From the NCBI GenBank assembly GCA_009823395.1, contig CM020502.1:18694444-18758443 (forward strand): a DNA stretch of 64,000 nucleotides. Direction: 5' to 3'. The translations under genes were made by a program, and so were the position numbers. A model generated the notes under the pieces. That model saw nothing but the letters and a program-made list of their open reading frames with translations, was not told the DNA's origin and made no database searches. Source of the DNA: Thamnaconus septentrionalis. Its lineage: Eukaryota; Chordata; Actinopteri; Tetraodontiformes; Monacanthidae. Below are positions 38,721 to 51,846 of the stretch, one piece after another (position 1 is the first letter of the stretch; every line of letters begins with the position of its first letter).

Positions 38721-41700
38721 GCGCTGATTCCGCCACTATGTGGGACATGGAATTAGTCCTTTTCACTTTTGTCGGGAGGGGTGCAACTCTGTCCTCTAAT
38801 GAGGCGACTCGACAAAAACAAACAGGCTTATTTGCCGAGCGTGTGAAGATTCCTCCCGCCGTTCCTCCCCAGTTCTCGCCTCTTATTACCTGGAAGGATC
38901 CGGCAAGATCAATCAGTGATTAATGGGCTGTTGTGATTTCGCTCGCTCGAGACTTCATTTCCATGTCATCAGTCAGTCGGGACGGAATTTTCGTCATATA
39001 AATTAACATCTCGACGCTGTCGGATGACTCCCCCCCCCCAATACCGTCTGACGGACGCTCGTTGAAAAATGACTCCTGCCGCTCACCCCGGCTGCACTGG
39101 TTGTAGCTGCCAGATTATTTTCACTTTGCTGAAGTGTCCTACCGGCAGCTTGATGGAGGTCTCCACACAGATCGATGGCAATGGGCTCCCGCCGTGCTGA
39201 TGCTCTCCGTGGGAGTCGCTGGCTGGTCTATTTTCTGTCCTCGGAGGGTAAACGGTGCTCACAAGGTCCGTCCCTGCGGCACGACTCGCCCCCGTGGCTT
39301 CATCCTTCAAAACAGTGAAATGAGATTATTTGCACGCGTGGAGCGGGAAGAAAGGAGCTGCGCTGCATATCAATACTCTCATCTTTCTTTCTTTTTTTTG
39401 TAAGAAAAAGAAGAAGCACTTGTTGGATTTTTACACATCAAAGTGAGCATGACTCAGCTTGTCGAGCAGTTCAGAGATATCATCGGGTTTTTGATGTTCA
39501 GCAATAAAAAAAAAAGGGGAGACGTCAGATGTTATAGCTCATTACACCGTCAATGTAGTTGCACATTAAAGGCATGCGTGTGGACCCTGGCGTCGGCGGT
39601 TGGGGCTCTTCTCGTTTCTCCACTAGGCGACTCCTCGTCTGCTCTGTGGCTCCTGTGACCCGTGAAGCAAGGCGTGTTTCACTTTTGATGGCTGTCTTGC
39701 TTTTCAAAGAGCATCTGGAAGGCAGAGGATCAGGCGGGCGGGTGTGTGTGTGTGTGCGCGCGCGCGCGTGTAGGTGTGCGTCACTTTTTGCCAGAAATGC
39801 TGTCAGTGATGTAAAAGAGGCGCACATCTGGAAAGCACAGATATGCCCCTGTATGAACGTTTCCTTAGTTCACCAAGGCCACGTTCACACTGGAAACCCC
39901 ATCCAGGATTGATGGAGATTAGATTTCACAAAATGTGAAATGCAAAAAAAGCAACAAAAAAACTTCAATCAGATTTTTGCAGGACGGAGCCTCGGCACAT
40001 GCTTTCGGATTGGATTAGATCCAATATTTATGCATGCTAGATGGGTATGGAGATGTTTAGATGTGAATGAACTGTAAACTGATGGTGTTTGTAGAATATG
40101 TAGAAAATGCGTTGGTATAGACGCTTTATATATACGATTTATTTATTATTTTTAAAAATTCCTCACCCGTAAACATCAATCATCACAGTTGACATCAAAA
40201 ATTTGAACTCAGAATCATTATGTTCATCAGAATCGCTGATACCCCCCCCCCTCCCCCCCACACACACACACACACCATTTATTTGAGGTATCGAAGGTAC
40301 AGCATCTTCTTGCAAACCGATGTTAAGTACCAAAGTTACAATGGTATTAAAATAAACATGGATGCGTTTCGCTGTTACTGTCCAAGATGAGCCCTGCGCA
40401 CCTTATTAAGTCACTCTCTGAACACATTGACATTTTTAAACATCCGTCTTTCATGATTCCAATCTGAAGTCCTTCAGGACAGTGGGGAATTAAACAGCCA
40501 GTCCTTTAAAAGGGAATAAAATGGGAAGCATTGGCGTTTAGGAATTTAGTTGAGACGCAAACCTGCAGCAGTGCCGGTCCAATGTGACAGCAGCGTAAAT
40601 GATGCTGATGTGAACGAGACAACATTTCCCCTCAGACTTATCTTGAAAGAAGAGCCAAGGTCGGTACTCTGGACTTCAGTTGTTTAGCTGTGTGTCTCGT
40701 GTCCTGGTTCACCGCTGAGCTGCGATCCCACGAGTGTTGTCAACTGGCTCTGCTGCTCGTGAAGCCATTTGATTGGCCTGATTTACATGTGAAAAACAGA
40801 AAGCGATTTTTTTTTTTTTCAAGGACTCGCCTCTTTTCAAACCATCTCGACGGACCCTTTACCAGATGGACGTGTAAAATGGCTGCTGTCAAACATTCCA
40901 TCTTGCATCCCCGAGTCAATCCGCACACGCGTGACCGGTAAACAAGATGCTCCGAGGACAGAAGTGAACCCTCATGCGAGCTGGCAGAGCGCATGTCTCT
41001 CTCAAGCTGGAGTACAGACTCAACAGCTGTCAGTAACCTCAAAGAGCTGCCGCCTCGAAACAACCACAGCTGGAGACTGAATAAGCCCCGCTGGTACGGC
41101 TCGAGCAGCAGCGGGGGAACGTGGCTAATCTGAAATAAAAGGCTAATGTCGTAAGAGAAACTGCTTGAAAGCCTTTTTAGTTCGCCCGATGGAAAATTGT
41201 CAGCGTCGTTGTTACTGGCGATGCGTCTGATCTGTCGCTCGGGGGGCAGGTGTTTGTTGACTGCGTCCCCATCGGACATGAATGCGACTGAACGACCCGT
41301 GCGGCCAGCGGGAGGCCTTCTCTTTCGACGCCGTCCGCGATCCTTTGAGAAGTCGAGAAGTGGCGAAAGGCCGCTCCAATCCAGCGCAGATGAAGTGCGG
41401 CGGAGGTCGGCGATCATCCAGGCCTGGAGTGGGCCGACTGCGAGCGAGGCAGCGGGGGTCATTAAGCTGTTGCTCGTTCAACTGTAGTGCCTCTTTGTGG
41501 CGGGGCGGCAGGGGCCCAGGTGGCATCCGTCTTAGGCAGCTGGTCGAGGGGATTCGTGCTCGAAGGAGGAGGGTTGAGAAACTGAAAGTAAGTGGTGGTG
41601 AGTTTGTTGGCTATTTTTAGATCACAACAACTTTGAGGAAAACACAATTTCCAAATTTGTAAACCAATACTTTGTTTTGTTTTTTCTTCTTTTAAACCAT

Positions 41701-43539
41701 TCGGATTTTATTCATTGGCTTGTTCTTCTGAGAAGGTGCTGGGCAGGCAACTCAAGATATATGGTCCAACACAAGGCCAGCAGGGTGCGCTGTGTCAATG
41801 GCAGGCATGCCATTTTCCCTCTTGCAACTCAGTGAATCTTAAAAAAAATATTCTGGAACTTGTATTTTGAGTTAGAAAAAACATCTTGATGTTGCTTTAA
41901 AACAGTAATGAGGGGTATCACCCTATTGCCGCTTCTTTGCCAGCTGTCATTTTTATGAACTTTGATTGCAACACTTTTTGCCACTTTGGCTTGATGCACT
42001 GGACAGAATGTTCTTTAACCGAATCAGCAGTTCTCAAGTTCTTAAGTCTGATTAAGGTATTTTCTTCTGGCTTGTTGCCGTAATTTGATCGAGATGGTTG
42101 AAGATGAGGCGATGAAAGTGCAAAGTGAGTTTTAGGCTGGGGAGGATAAGTGAAATGTCTTCAGACTTCAAGTCTGAATTCTCATGTAACTGCCTGGAAA
42201 TGTTAGTTTGTTGTCACTGCAACTGTATCAGAACAGGGAAGAGCAGAAATAAAAGGTTTCCACTCCCTCTCACTGGTTCTGGCAGGAGTTTAGTTAAACA
42301 CTGTGCCTACATATTGTACTATTACCAACTGACTCCATTAGCAGTAAAGACATTTGATTTGCCCATATCTCAGAGAACTGACAGAAGGTTCAAAAAATTA
42401 GAATTATACATGGATCATCATTATTATTCTAACATTATTACTGTTTCATCTGCATACATTTTCTTTGAACTGTCTTAGAGGTAGAGGGCCCCGCCTCTTT
42501 CATCCCCTCTCCCAGCTAAGCTGGTACCTCTGACTCGATGTGACTGGTAAAATGTATTTGGTCTCCGTTAAGTTCCTCAAACACACAGTTGATGTGAAGT
42601 TGCACTTTGGTTTGTTTGAGGAGAAAAGAAAACGGTCAAATTTGCTCTGAAACTCAGTCTCCTGGGTGATGAGAGTGTGTTGTATCTGCAGCTCAGCCTC
42701 CCTGACTGATTGGCTCTGTTGTATTATAATAGATGGATTTAGAGTGAAAGTAGTATTATGCTTCGAAACCAATGCTTTCCTACCTTTTCTAACTTGGATT
42801 TTGTGCTCAAGGACGTTGACGGATATTGCAGATGGAAACAATACAAAAGAGTGGCAAGGTTGCTGCGTTAAGCTGAAGCACAAGAAAATATAAATAAAAA
42901 TACGGTAGAATAAAAACATAACAAAAAAAACACAAAGGCACAAAGACTGCTTGCATAAATGGTTTTTCATTTTATCGAAACAACTTACTTAGTAAGAAAT
43001 CCGGTTGAAATTGCGAGATTTCTGATTTTACACATTGGCAACAATTTGTGAAATAACTTCAGTGTTTAACTAGAGTTTGAAGAAAGAAAATTAACCGTTT
43101 AACTTTATTTATTGGCAGAGTTCACTAAGAAATGACTAAATTAAATTGAAGGTTTAAATATATATAGAGAGAGACAATTTTGCAAAAATCTCCCTTCATT
43201 TCCTGTCCCTTTCAACTTAATTCCTATTTAACGCCTGAAGATTATTGACACTTTTTTGCAACAGCCTGCCAGTATAACCAAATGAAGAATCTAGTTCATT
43301 CTGTACAGGCACACCACTCAATGGGAACCTTATTTCAAGTCGCACTAAAACTGTTGGGACATTTCCATCAACGAGGCTCCTGGGAGACCTTTGAACCGCC
43401 GTCACCTGAATAAACCGGCTGTCGTAAGGAAAAAAAAGATGTAAAAAAAAAAGAAAACCAGACGACAGCGTCGCAAGTTTGTGACATTTTCCTCCCGTCA
43501 TCTCCTGGCTCCTCTCTGTGCCGCCTCTCGGGCCGTGAG

Positions 43540-44860
43540 TCAGCATGACACGGAGACCGCAGCTGCCAAACCGTCGGGTCTTCCGAGCGGCTCGGGGGCT
43601 CGATCCGAACTGTCCCCCTCCCCGGACTCCCGCGCCACTTAAAACTAGAGGGGTCGTTTGTCCCGCGTGCTGCCGCGAGAGCTCCAACGGGCCGGGCGCA
43701 TCTCCATGCCGAGCAGCTGCTGTTAATTCTCCCCCCGCTTGGACCCTGACAATCATCTCCCAATCTGCAGCTCGCGAGCTGTAATGCACTCCCACGCGGT
43801 CTTATCGCAGCCACTTTATCTCGGCCGCAGAAGGAAGTGGGAGTGTGTGGCCTCCTGTACGAGTTGTTGCCGCAGAACACAGCGGATGAAATCAGCGTCG
43901 GCGGTGCAGTGCGCGGTGTGTGGTCCGCGAGCGATTTTGCCTTTTTGGATCCGCCAGTAGTATCTCTGATACTAAATGCGGCCCCATCCGCCCTGGAGGA
44001 TGGGAAACGGAACGCAGCACTGAGCCGAGGTTGGAGAATAAACCTACAACAAACAGCCGCCGCCGCCGCGCTCGCAGCGCTACCCTCAGTTGTGCACCGT
44101 GTCGGATTTTATTTTCTCCAGGGATTATTAATTTGTGTTAATCGAAAGCACCGCGACAAGCGGCTGAGTCATCGCGGTACACGCGATACACAGCGCAGCG
44201 TTCACTTGTGGGATTGCCGTCATTTGCATGCAGGTGTTCAGCCTCACAAAGAGATTGCGAGACGATGATTTATGCGAGCTTAATTGGTTTGGAGTTGTTT
44301 CATAACCGACGTGGGTGTCCCACCGCGGAGGAGCCCGGGCGTTTAGTGAAGGTTGGCTCCGGCTGCTGGAGGTCGTCGTAATCACGAGGCCCCTTGAACT
44401 AACATGACATGTCTCAATCTTGTAGCAACAACAGGAAAAAAAAAACCCCAAAAAAACAGCGGCCCCGAGACATCCGTTTGCAGTGACCCTTGGACTGCAG
44501 GAAAATATATCCTGTTACTCGTCGGTTGGCCGAGAGGCAGCAGGGCACGTCGGACCAAGTGTCACTTCCTCTGGGGGACCAGGGTTCATAGCGAGAGCAG
44601 CGCCACAGTCTGTTGCTTAGCAGCACTCAGTGGCCATATTTCCCCAACACCGGCCGATGAGGTTCATTGCGCGGCGCCTCGCAGGGGTTGCAGGGCGGCA
44701 CCTGGGATGCTCTGGCAGCGTCGCCGTCGGAAGGCCAGCCGCGCGACTTTCACCATCCGGAGATCCTGATGGCCACGCTGAGCCGCAGCTGCCGACGAGC
44801 GCATCCGGTGTAATAATCTCGGCGGAGGTTTAATTGGCTTTTCACAGGGAGCGCGAGGAG
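43540..44860. promoter_or_regulatory. CpG-dense island inside the kcnk9 intron
   Basis: CpG and GC density rise well above the surrounding AT-rich intron, with CGCCGCCGCCGCGCTCGCAGC near 44058 and many CGCG tetramers. Peptides from its open frames resemble no family. It could be an alternative promoter, a large enhancer or simply GC-rich DNA. Confidence 0.35.
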
Positions 44861-46809
44861 ATCATGCTTTGAAGTTAATGACAGTTATCAACGCCGAACG
44901 CCATCGTGCGCGTTCCTCCTCCCCGCCGCCATCCGATCGTTTGAATCCAGTCAGGTTCTGTGTCTGCATCAGCCGAGCAGCAAGAGGAAGATTATTGGTT
45001 TCAATTTTCGCAGGGGCTTCTGTCACAATTGGAGAAAACCAATATGGAGGCACTTAGCGAATGGAAACAGATGTGACACCCGGGTTCCTGAGGCCACGAG
45101 GTAGTGATACACTTAACCAATGAGGCGGAGGCAGTTTGGAGAGGAAATGATCACGATGCGCCTACAAATGAAAATAAAATAAAAAGCACTCAGTGAGTTG
45201 AAATCAAGTGTTCGTGCATTTCTGAACGCTGTCCCGATTGCTTTATCAAATCATTTGTGCAGTTTTTCATCAACTAAACTGATTGTTTAAGGATGAAAAT
45301 ACCATCACTGGTAGCAAAAATGCACATTTGTTGGGAGGCACTGGTATAACCATTTTATGATGCAGATTAGAGCTGCATAAGAACATTTCTTTCCCGGTTA
45401 ACATGCGGTAAAGCTGTAAAGTCGTAAATTGGTGTGTTCCAAAAATCGCAAACTTCTATTGTATCAGTACCACTCGCATGTTCGAGTGGCTGTTGAACTT
45501 CAGACACTAAATGCTCTCAAGGAATGACAGCTATCGTACTATTTCTCTGTGTAGTCAGCAGACTCCTGCTGTGTGATTGGTTATTTTGTAATAACGCACC
45601 TTGGAACTCGAGTGATACATAAAGTCAGATGTCCCAGTGCTGTTGTACTCTGTCAGCCCTTGTGTTATGCCTCCTATCCAATCCGAAGGCCTCATCAGAA
45701 CTAGCTTGTCTATCATGACAAATATGTCATGGAATATTATATGATCGCAGAACAAAGAGAGCATAGGAAAACCTTGAAAGAAGCGGCGTCATGCCTCATG
45801 AAAGCAATGTGGCCAAACAATGTAACATGAAATACACTTTGGTAGCCCCAATCCCTGAACTGCTGTCTGTGTTTCTGGCCATGAACTGTGACCATATGGT
45901 CAAACATTTCTCCTCTTTCTTCTATTAACCCTGCATGGGGCGAGGAACCACAACTGGTCTTTACCAGAGACTTATTATTTCACACAATAATATAGTATTA
46001 AACATAACAATTATTGTTTTCATGCTGCAGGTTGCATGAGGAGGTTGAAGGTGCTTTGTTTCTTTGTTCTGTGCAGCAACTTGCTAATGTTCTTAAAATC
46101 TATCTCATCTTGCTTGACTAATGAGAAGTTCCTCATGACTAATGTCTCATTGTCCAAAAGGAAATGAATGATTTTATAATTTAAAGATTACACTTCTTTT
46201 TTTCCATGCACATTTGGAAATGAAAACTCTCAAATGGGCTTGGAACATTGTGTGGAAACTTCTCTGACTGTGATTTAGCTTAAGACAGTTTTTAAAAGTC
46301 ATTCATGAAAAATGATCTTTCCCCTGTTGACTTCCCCAAAGTTTAGTTTATTAGTGTCTCATGGTTGCGCTCAGTCTCTATCAGGGGTTGACACACTGAA
46401 ACACAGCAGTGAACGTCTCTTTGATGAACAAGGCCCACAACTCTGAATAGTACTGCCTGGTGCCATACTAATAAAAGTATGCAGTGTAGAATGCAACTAC
46501 AATGGGTTTTTTTTTCAATTTCTTAAGAAAAAAAAAAAAAAAAAAAAAGGCTTTAATTTGCACAACATTCTCTCCGCTTAATAGCCCCGATCTGTGCCGT
46601 AAGCCGCTGCAACATTATGAGGTAATGCCTCATTTTTATTCCTCGCCCAATGCTGTTAGCGCAGCGTTGCTTTCGCCCCGTCTGACCAATACTGCTGACC
46701 TGCTGAGAAAATAACGGCGGCCGGTTTTGACGCAAGATTGAAAGTCTCCCCTGGTGTGACCTGAAGTGCGAGCGCGCTTTCTCTGCTACGAACACGGCCG
46801 AGGGCAGAA

Positions 46810-46810
<1 letters not shown>

Positions 46811-46847
<37 letters not shown>
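46811..46847. repeat. (CA)n microsatellite
   Basis: About 18 CA units, intronic. Confidence 0.95.
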
Positions 46848-46850
<3 letters not shown>

Positions 46851-47616
46851 GAACAGATGAATAATTCAAAAACACACCAAAAAAAACCCAAAAAAAACTT
46901 GCTCCCTGGTTGAACTCCCAGCAAAATCCAGCAGTGGCTCCCACGCCGCCTCTGGACTGTTTGGCGCTCAACAACTCAAACGGCTCAGATCAGAAAATAT
47001 CTCCTGATTCACCGCCGGGGCCTTCGGGCCGCTCTGGCCGTCAGCGTTTCCTCAGGCAGCTCAGCTCAGCCCCTGCCTTTCCACCATCTCCGTCTCCCTC
47101 GTTAAGGCTGGAGTGGAAGTCTGAATCATCTCATCCCTTTGTGTACACATACACACGCACGCTACAACTGGAGAATCATAGAATGGAAGCTTAATAAGAA
47201 AATAACCTTCCACCTCCCAGCTCAGATCTTAAGCTGCCAGCTCAGGGGCTCCTTCGCTTGTTTACACTGCCGGCAAACTCCTCTGTCAGTCTGTGTGTGT
47301 GTGTGCGGGGGGGCTTTAATGCTGCATGCTACGTCACGGCTTTCTGCTGGCGGCTGAGTGGGAGTTTAAAAAAAACGGTGGTGAAGAATGGAAGAGAGGG
47401 TGGGGGTGGGGGGGGGGCAAAGAACCCTCTTCTGTTTTTGGTGTGACATGCGGCAAGAAAAAAACTTCAGCTCCTCTGCGGCGAGAGCGGAGCTCAAAAC
47501 AGCCCCAGACAATAACTGACAGCTTTAAAGGGAGCGAGCCTTTGCCGCGCGCCGCTAATTGCCGGCCTTTCCGTCGTTGACAGTCATTTGGCATTTCCAG
47601 CGCTCGCTCGCTCGCT

Positions 47617-47618
<2 letters not shown>

Positions 47619-47655
<37 letters not shown>
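47619..47655. repeat. (CT)n microsatellite
   Basis: About 18 CT units preceded by GCTC repeats (47600-47618). Confidence 0.95.
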
Positions 47656-47659
<4 letters not shown>

Positions 47660-48364
47660 GCGGCTCAGCTGTTGTTTAAACATGATTCAGCCTCTGGAGG
47701 CAGCGTTCGGCTTTTTTCAGGGTTTTTCAGAGGACGTCCTGGAGAGGCTCATGGGCTTCGTCCAACCAGAGACGAACTAAGGAGTTTCTGCAGAAGTTTT
47801 TTCTTTGTTGTTGTTGTTTTTTACTTCTACATTTTATTGGACATTTCAACCACACAGAACCAAAGAAATAGTTTTTTCAACCATCTGAAAAGTGCACGCT
47901 GAAGTTTGAGTTAAATTTTCTATAGTTCAAGTTAAATTTGAGTTAAAAAAAAATGTTAAGCTGCGGGTTAGGGTTGGGTTTAAGGGGTTTGGTAAAAGTG
48001 AATGGTTGGCATTGGGTTAGAGTTTCACTCTCAGCTGTAGCAAAATTGAACAAAGCAGCAGAAATGGACAGAACATCAGCATTTTGGGAGCCAAATACAA
48101 ACAGCTTTGACTCTGCACGGGTCAAACACTAATTAAACACCACTGCCACCTCCCTGTGGAGCAGCAACAGTGGCAGGTCGCCGTGTCCCGTTCGTTGCAA
48201 GTTCTACACGCATTGACATTTACCGCCATATTCTTCTTTTTCTGCTTCTGCTTGGGTTTGTGTACAACACGAGAAATTTGTGTGCACCTGCATTTCTTCT
48301 TCTCTGTTTGGAGTAGCTTTTACAGCGCCGCTGACTGGCTCGGCATATGTATTGCAATGTAGTC

Positions 48365-48398
48365 AGTGGTTTTGTGTGGAAAAACACACAAAACCACT
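48365..48398. repeat. Perfect 14-bp inverted repeat
   Basis: AGTGGTTTTGTGTG and its exact reverse complement CACACAAAACCACT flank a six-base loop GAAAAA. Confidence 0.8.
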
Positions 48399-49636
48399 CC
48401 ATTGTAACTCCATTGTAAGACAATGCAGTTAGTTTTCCACTAAAACTTGCAAATCCTGGCAGCTTTGTGTCCAATGAAATTGCTGCCTGTGGACTTTTGC
48501 AGAGGTCGCTTTTCTTCATCAGATACCTCTTTTTCAGAAAGTCTAAATGCTCTTGTGTGTAATACCTCTGGAGGCTCTGCTTCACTTCTGATTGTAGTTT
48601 CTGAAATGCATTCATTTCTTTGCTAGAGTTTCCTTAATTTCTTTAATTCATCATGGTATCTGATGTTTTCGCAGGAGGCTATAAAACTGCATCGGACGAG
48701 TGGCTATAAACAAAGAATGCTTTACGCTAGAGAGATCTATGAAGTCTTCTGGATAATTGGAGCCTGATTAAAGGACATGATAAACCATTTCAATGGGGAC
48801 CCCGGAGGATACCTTTATTAACACACTGTGCACGTCAGAGGGGCCCAAACCAAGTTCCAACCATTAGTTCAAAAATTGCGAGCCACGACCCCTGATCACA
48901 GGTAAAAAACAGGATTTTGGAGACGTCAGATTTATTTAGATGTTGGAAATGCATCTTGGAGAAGAGCCGTCAATGTAAAAAAACGAGACTTCAAGCAGCT
49001 TCAAATATGGCCAAGTACCCACGTGGCAAAACATTACTTGCAGAACCACCCGAACCGACGCTGCTCCCTAGTGGCCCATCGTCTCCCTCTGGGGCCTTTT
49101 CATTATTTCACTCATCAAAACAAATAAAGACACAAGCTCGTCTCCAGATCACCCGCCCTCACCAGCGGCCGCCCGTTACGAAAACCCACAATTATCACTC
49201 GCGTCTCGGTCTTGACGTCCCGCAACGCCTCCGCCGGCGTTTATCTCCGCCGCCGCCGCCGCTGCTGCTGCGGGTCGCCCTGTCACTGGCAGAGGAGCTA
49301 CACAAACAGCCGCGATGAGGGTGGCGGACGGGGGGGGGGTACTTCAAAGACGGCTCCCAGCAGGGGCTCAGGAAAAAGAAATTAGTCCCAACATCCTTTG
49401 AAATGAAATACACATGGGGGAAGGGTTGGGAGGGACCGCGATTCGCCTTGAAGGTTCTTTTCTTCTCCAACGCACAAGTCGCATTTGTTAAGCCCCCACC
49501 TACCCTCCCTCCAACCCCCCCCACCACCACCCCTCGCAGTGTTTTATCACTGAAATTGCTCCCGGTGTCGTGTCGGGTCCTGGAGTTGAGAGGGAGAAGA
49601 TTGAGGAGCAGCGGCACAATTACTCTGATAAGGTGT

Positions 49637-49678
49637 TGGCTGGCTGGCTGGCTGCTGATTGGCTGGCTGCTGATTGGT
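49637..49678. repeat. GGCT / GCTGATTGG tandem repeat
   Basis: TGGC units grade into two copies of a longer unit GGCTGGCTGCTGATT. Confidence 0.8.
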
Positions 49679-50489
49679 AGTTTCTCAGGTGACAGGTAGG
49701 CCTTTAAATCCGCTCGGTTACGTAGCGCGCGTGCATGCGTGTGCGTGACTCAACACCACGAGAGGGTCACCAGGAGAGAACTGTACTTTTTTTGGGGGCT
49801 ATTTTTTTGGAGTAGTTGGCGCCGCTTGAAGGCCCCTGTTTCAAAAAATATAGAAATAAAAAAAAAACACAAGGAGTTGGAATAATCTCCCTGATGGGAG
49901 GGGAGGGGTGGGGTTGGGGGGTGAGGGGGGGTAGAAGATTCGACTCTTTGTCCAGTGATCCTGAACTGATCCGGCTGATCCGGCGCCGTGTGTCCATTAG
50001 GTGTGCTGAGAGGGCAGAATCGGCTCCGGCGCTAAGTGACGAAGCGATGAGGAGTAATACGGCACATTTAATGCCCTGCTGAACGCCTCAGATTGTAGCA
50101 CTCGCGCTTCGCTCGAGTACGTCCATTATGCGTAAAAAAAAAAAAAATGCATCGCTGGCTGCGTGTGATAGGCAACTTTCACTTTTCAACCGACCCGTTT
50201 GTTCAAATGGAACCTTGCCTGAGCGCTCGCTTAAAAATGGTCTCGTTTCACACAAAACAGAAGACAGGTATCCCACCATATTTTCCATTGTGTTTGGCAG
50301 CTACAGCATCTAGTTCATGACCAAAGGATTTATTGTCACCGATAGTCTACACTGTTTGCCTGTTGGCTTGAGTCCTATGCTAATGACTTCTCCCGCTCTC
50401 TGCATCAACATAAACATGGCTGATTCGCCTCTTCACCAGTCAGGACAATAAAAGAAGCGCTGCTCAGAGGTACTCCATGGACAATATGG

Positions 50490-50570
50490 CAGTGTGTCAC
50501 AGGGCCAATGCAGAGAGACAACAGACAGTTGGTCCTTCTACTCATGCACATACATTGGGAACCTGCGACC
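50490..50570 (-). repeat. Diverged antisense dispersed-repeat fragment
   Basis: TCACAGGGCCAATGCAGAGAG followed by ACAACAGACAG, CTCATGCACATACATTGGG and AACCTGCGACC reads as a diverged reverse complement of the middle of the family at 1378-1695. Confidence 0.4.
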
Positions 50571-51803
50571 TTACCTTGAGAAACCCCTGTGTCTCCACTG
50601 TGTCGGCTCACAGTCACGCGCTTGAAATTCCAAAACACCATTGCTGAAACCCTGCTTTGCTCAAATTACCAACCTGAATTGTCGCTTGTCCACTTTGCCG
50701 ACCCTTGAACAGGCCGTGTTGTCTCTAATTTTGTGTCAAATTCTTTTGTGAATTAAGGAGTGGGAGGTGTGACGGAGAAACTCTGACGAAACCAGGAAGC
50801 AACTGCAAACTGAATGGATGCTGCTGCAGTCTGTTTGGTTGATTGATTTTTTTTTTTTTTTTGTCTGGTTTTTTTTTTTAATCATGACTGGACAGCAGTT
50901 TCATTTAAAATGATGAAGGCAGAATGGCACATGGCAAACTGTTTTTACATTGACTAGCTGTCAGAGTGTTTCATGCAAGGCGACAGCACATAGTTGTGGC
51001 TAATGTTGTCGCCGGTACTGATGAGGAGCCTTTAGTATTAGGGCCAAACAATGAAATAAAATATGCAATCAGTCTGTCACCTTTCCAACGTTTTTAAAAT
51101 CTATTTTCATGCCTTACGAGATGGCTACAGGAGATATTTAAAGTTCGGAAAGATCTGAAATCTACACAACCATAACTTCATTTCTGATGTTCCTTCCGGT
51201 CCTCCTTCCCCCAAAAATCCTACTCCCGCTTCCTCTACCACACACTACTGAGACAGTTGTCAAGCACGAGGCCTCTGCAGCTGCTTGACTGACTCATTAT
51301 CGGCCACGAGGAACAGGGGAGGCAGACGTGATAAATAATTCACACCAACAAAAAAAAAAAGGGGGAAAAAAACGACCTTGAAGTCTCACATGGCGAGTCA
51401 AAAAAAACAACAGAGGTGTTTGTTTCGCCGTGGATGTCTTACATTATTCAATTTAATGAGAGGCTCCAGAAAATAGATCATCCGCGGACAGATTGTCGTC
51501 GGTTTTGTCGCGCTGGAAGTTCGGAGAACAGTGGCAGCCTTCGTGCTCGTCGGGGCGAGTTGTTGCTGGCGTGCATCCGATGCTATTGGCTGCGATGTTT
51601 ATTAAAGGAAAATGTGGTGTATGTCATCAACTGCCTGGTTAATGAGGTCAGAAAATGTTTATTTAACATTGCAACGAAATCCAAAACAGTAGCAAAATGT
51701 CGGTCCTGTCGTGAAGTCTCGCAAATATTCCAAATCTGAAAGAAGAGCTGAATCTGCACCTTTTTTGTTGATGTGTTGCCAGATATTACCGCCACCCCCC
51801 CCC

Positions 51804-51846
51804 ACACACACACACACACACACACACACCACCACCACCACCACCC
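51804..51846. repeat. (CA)n(CCA)n microsatellite
   Basis: About 13 CA units pass into six CCA units. Confidence 0.95.

Larger units (their letters stand above)
32599..43500 (+). other. kcnk9: kcnk9 intron, central part
   Basis: No exon of kcnk9 is expected or seen. It holds retroelement-like AT-rich DNA (34230-35175), a CA run, a TAAT-rich block (38500-38720), GC/GT repeats at 39741-39770, a partial CTCF-like motif at 41775-41791, and two protein-like open stretches on the minus strand (36235-36478 and 42500-42840). A 24-base identical sequence occurs at 34023-34046 and 42272-42295. Confidence 0.8.

Noticed and set aside
43837..44268. 143-codon + strand frame in the intronic CpG island
   Set aside because: It has no ATG at its start, no family resemblance, and contains an Ala run from GCC repeats.
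44520..44600. tRNA-Leu/Ser-like phrase GGTTGGCCGAGAGGC with a later GGTTCATAG
   Set aside because: The stems do not pair and the B box is poor. It is treated as chance or an old SINE head.
47937..48020. GGGTTAGGGTTGGG phrases resembling interstitial telomere repeats
   Set aside because: There are only two or three irregular units, not a TTAGGG array.
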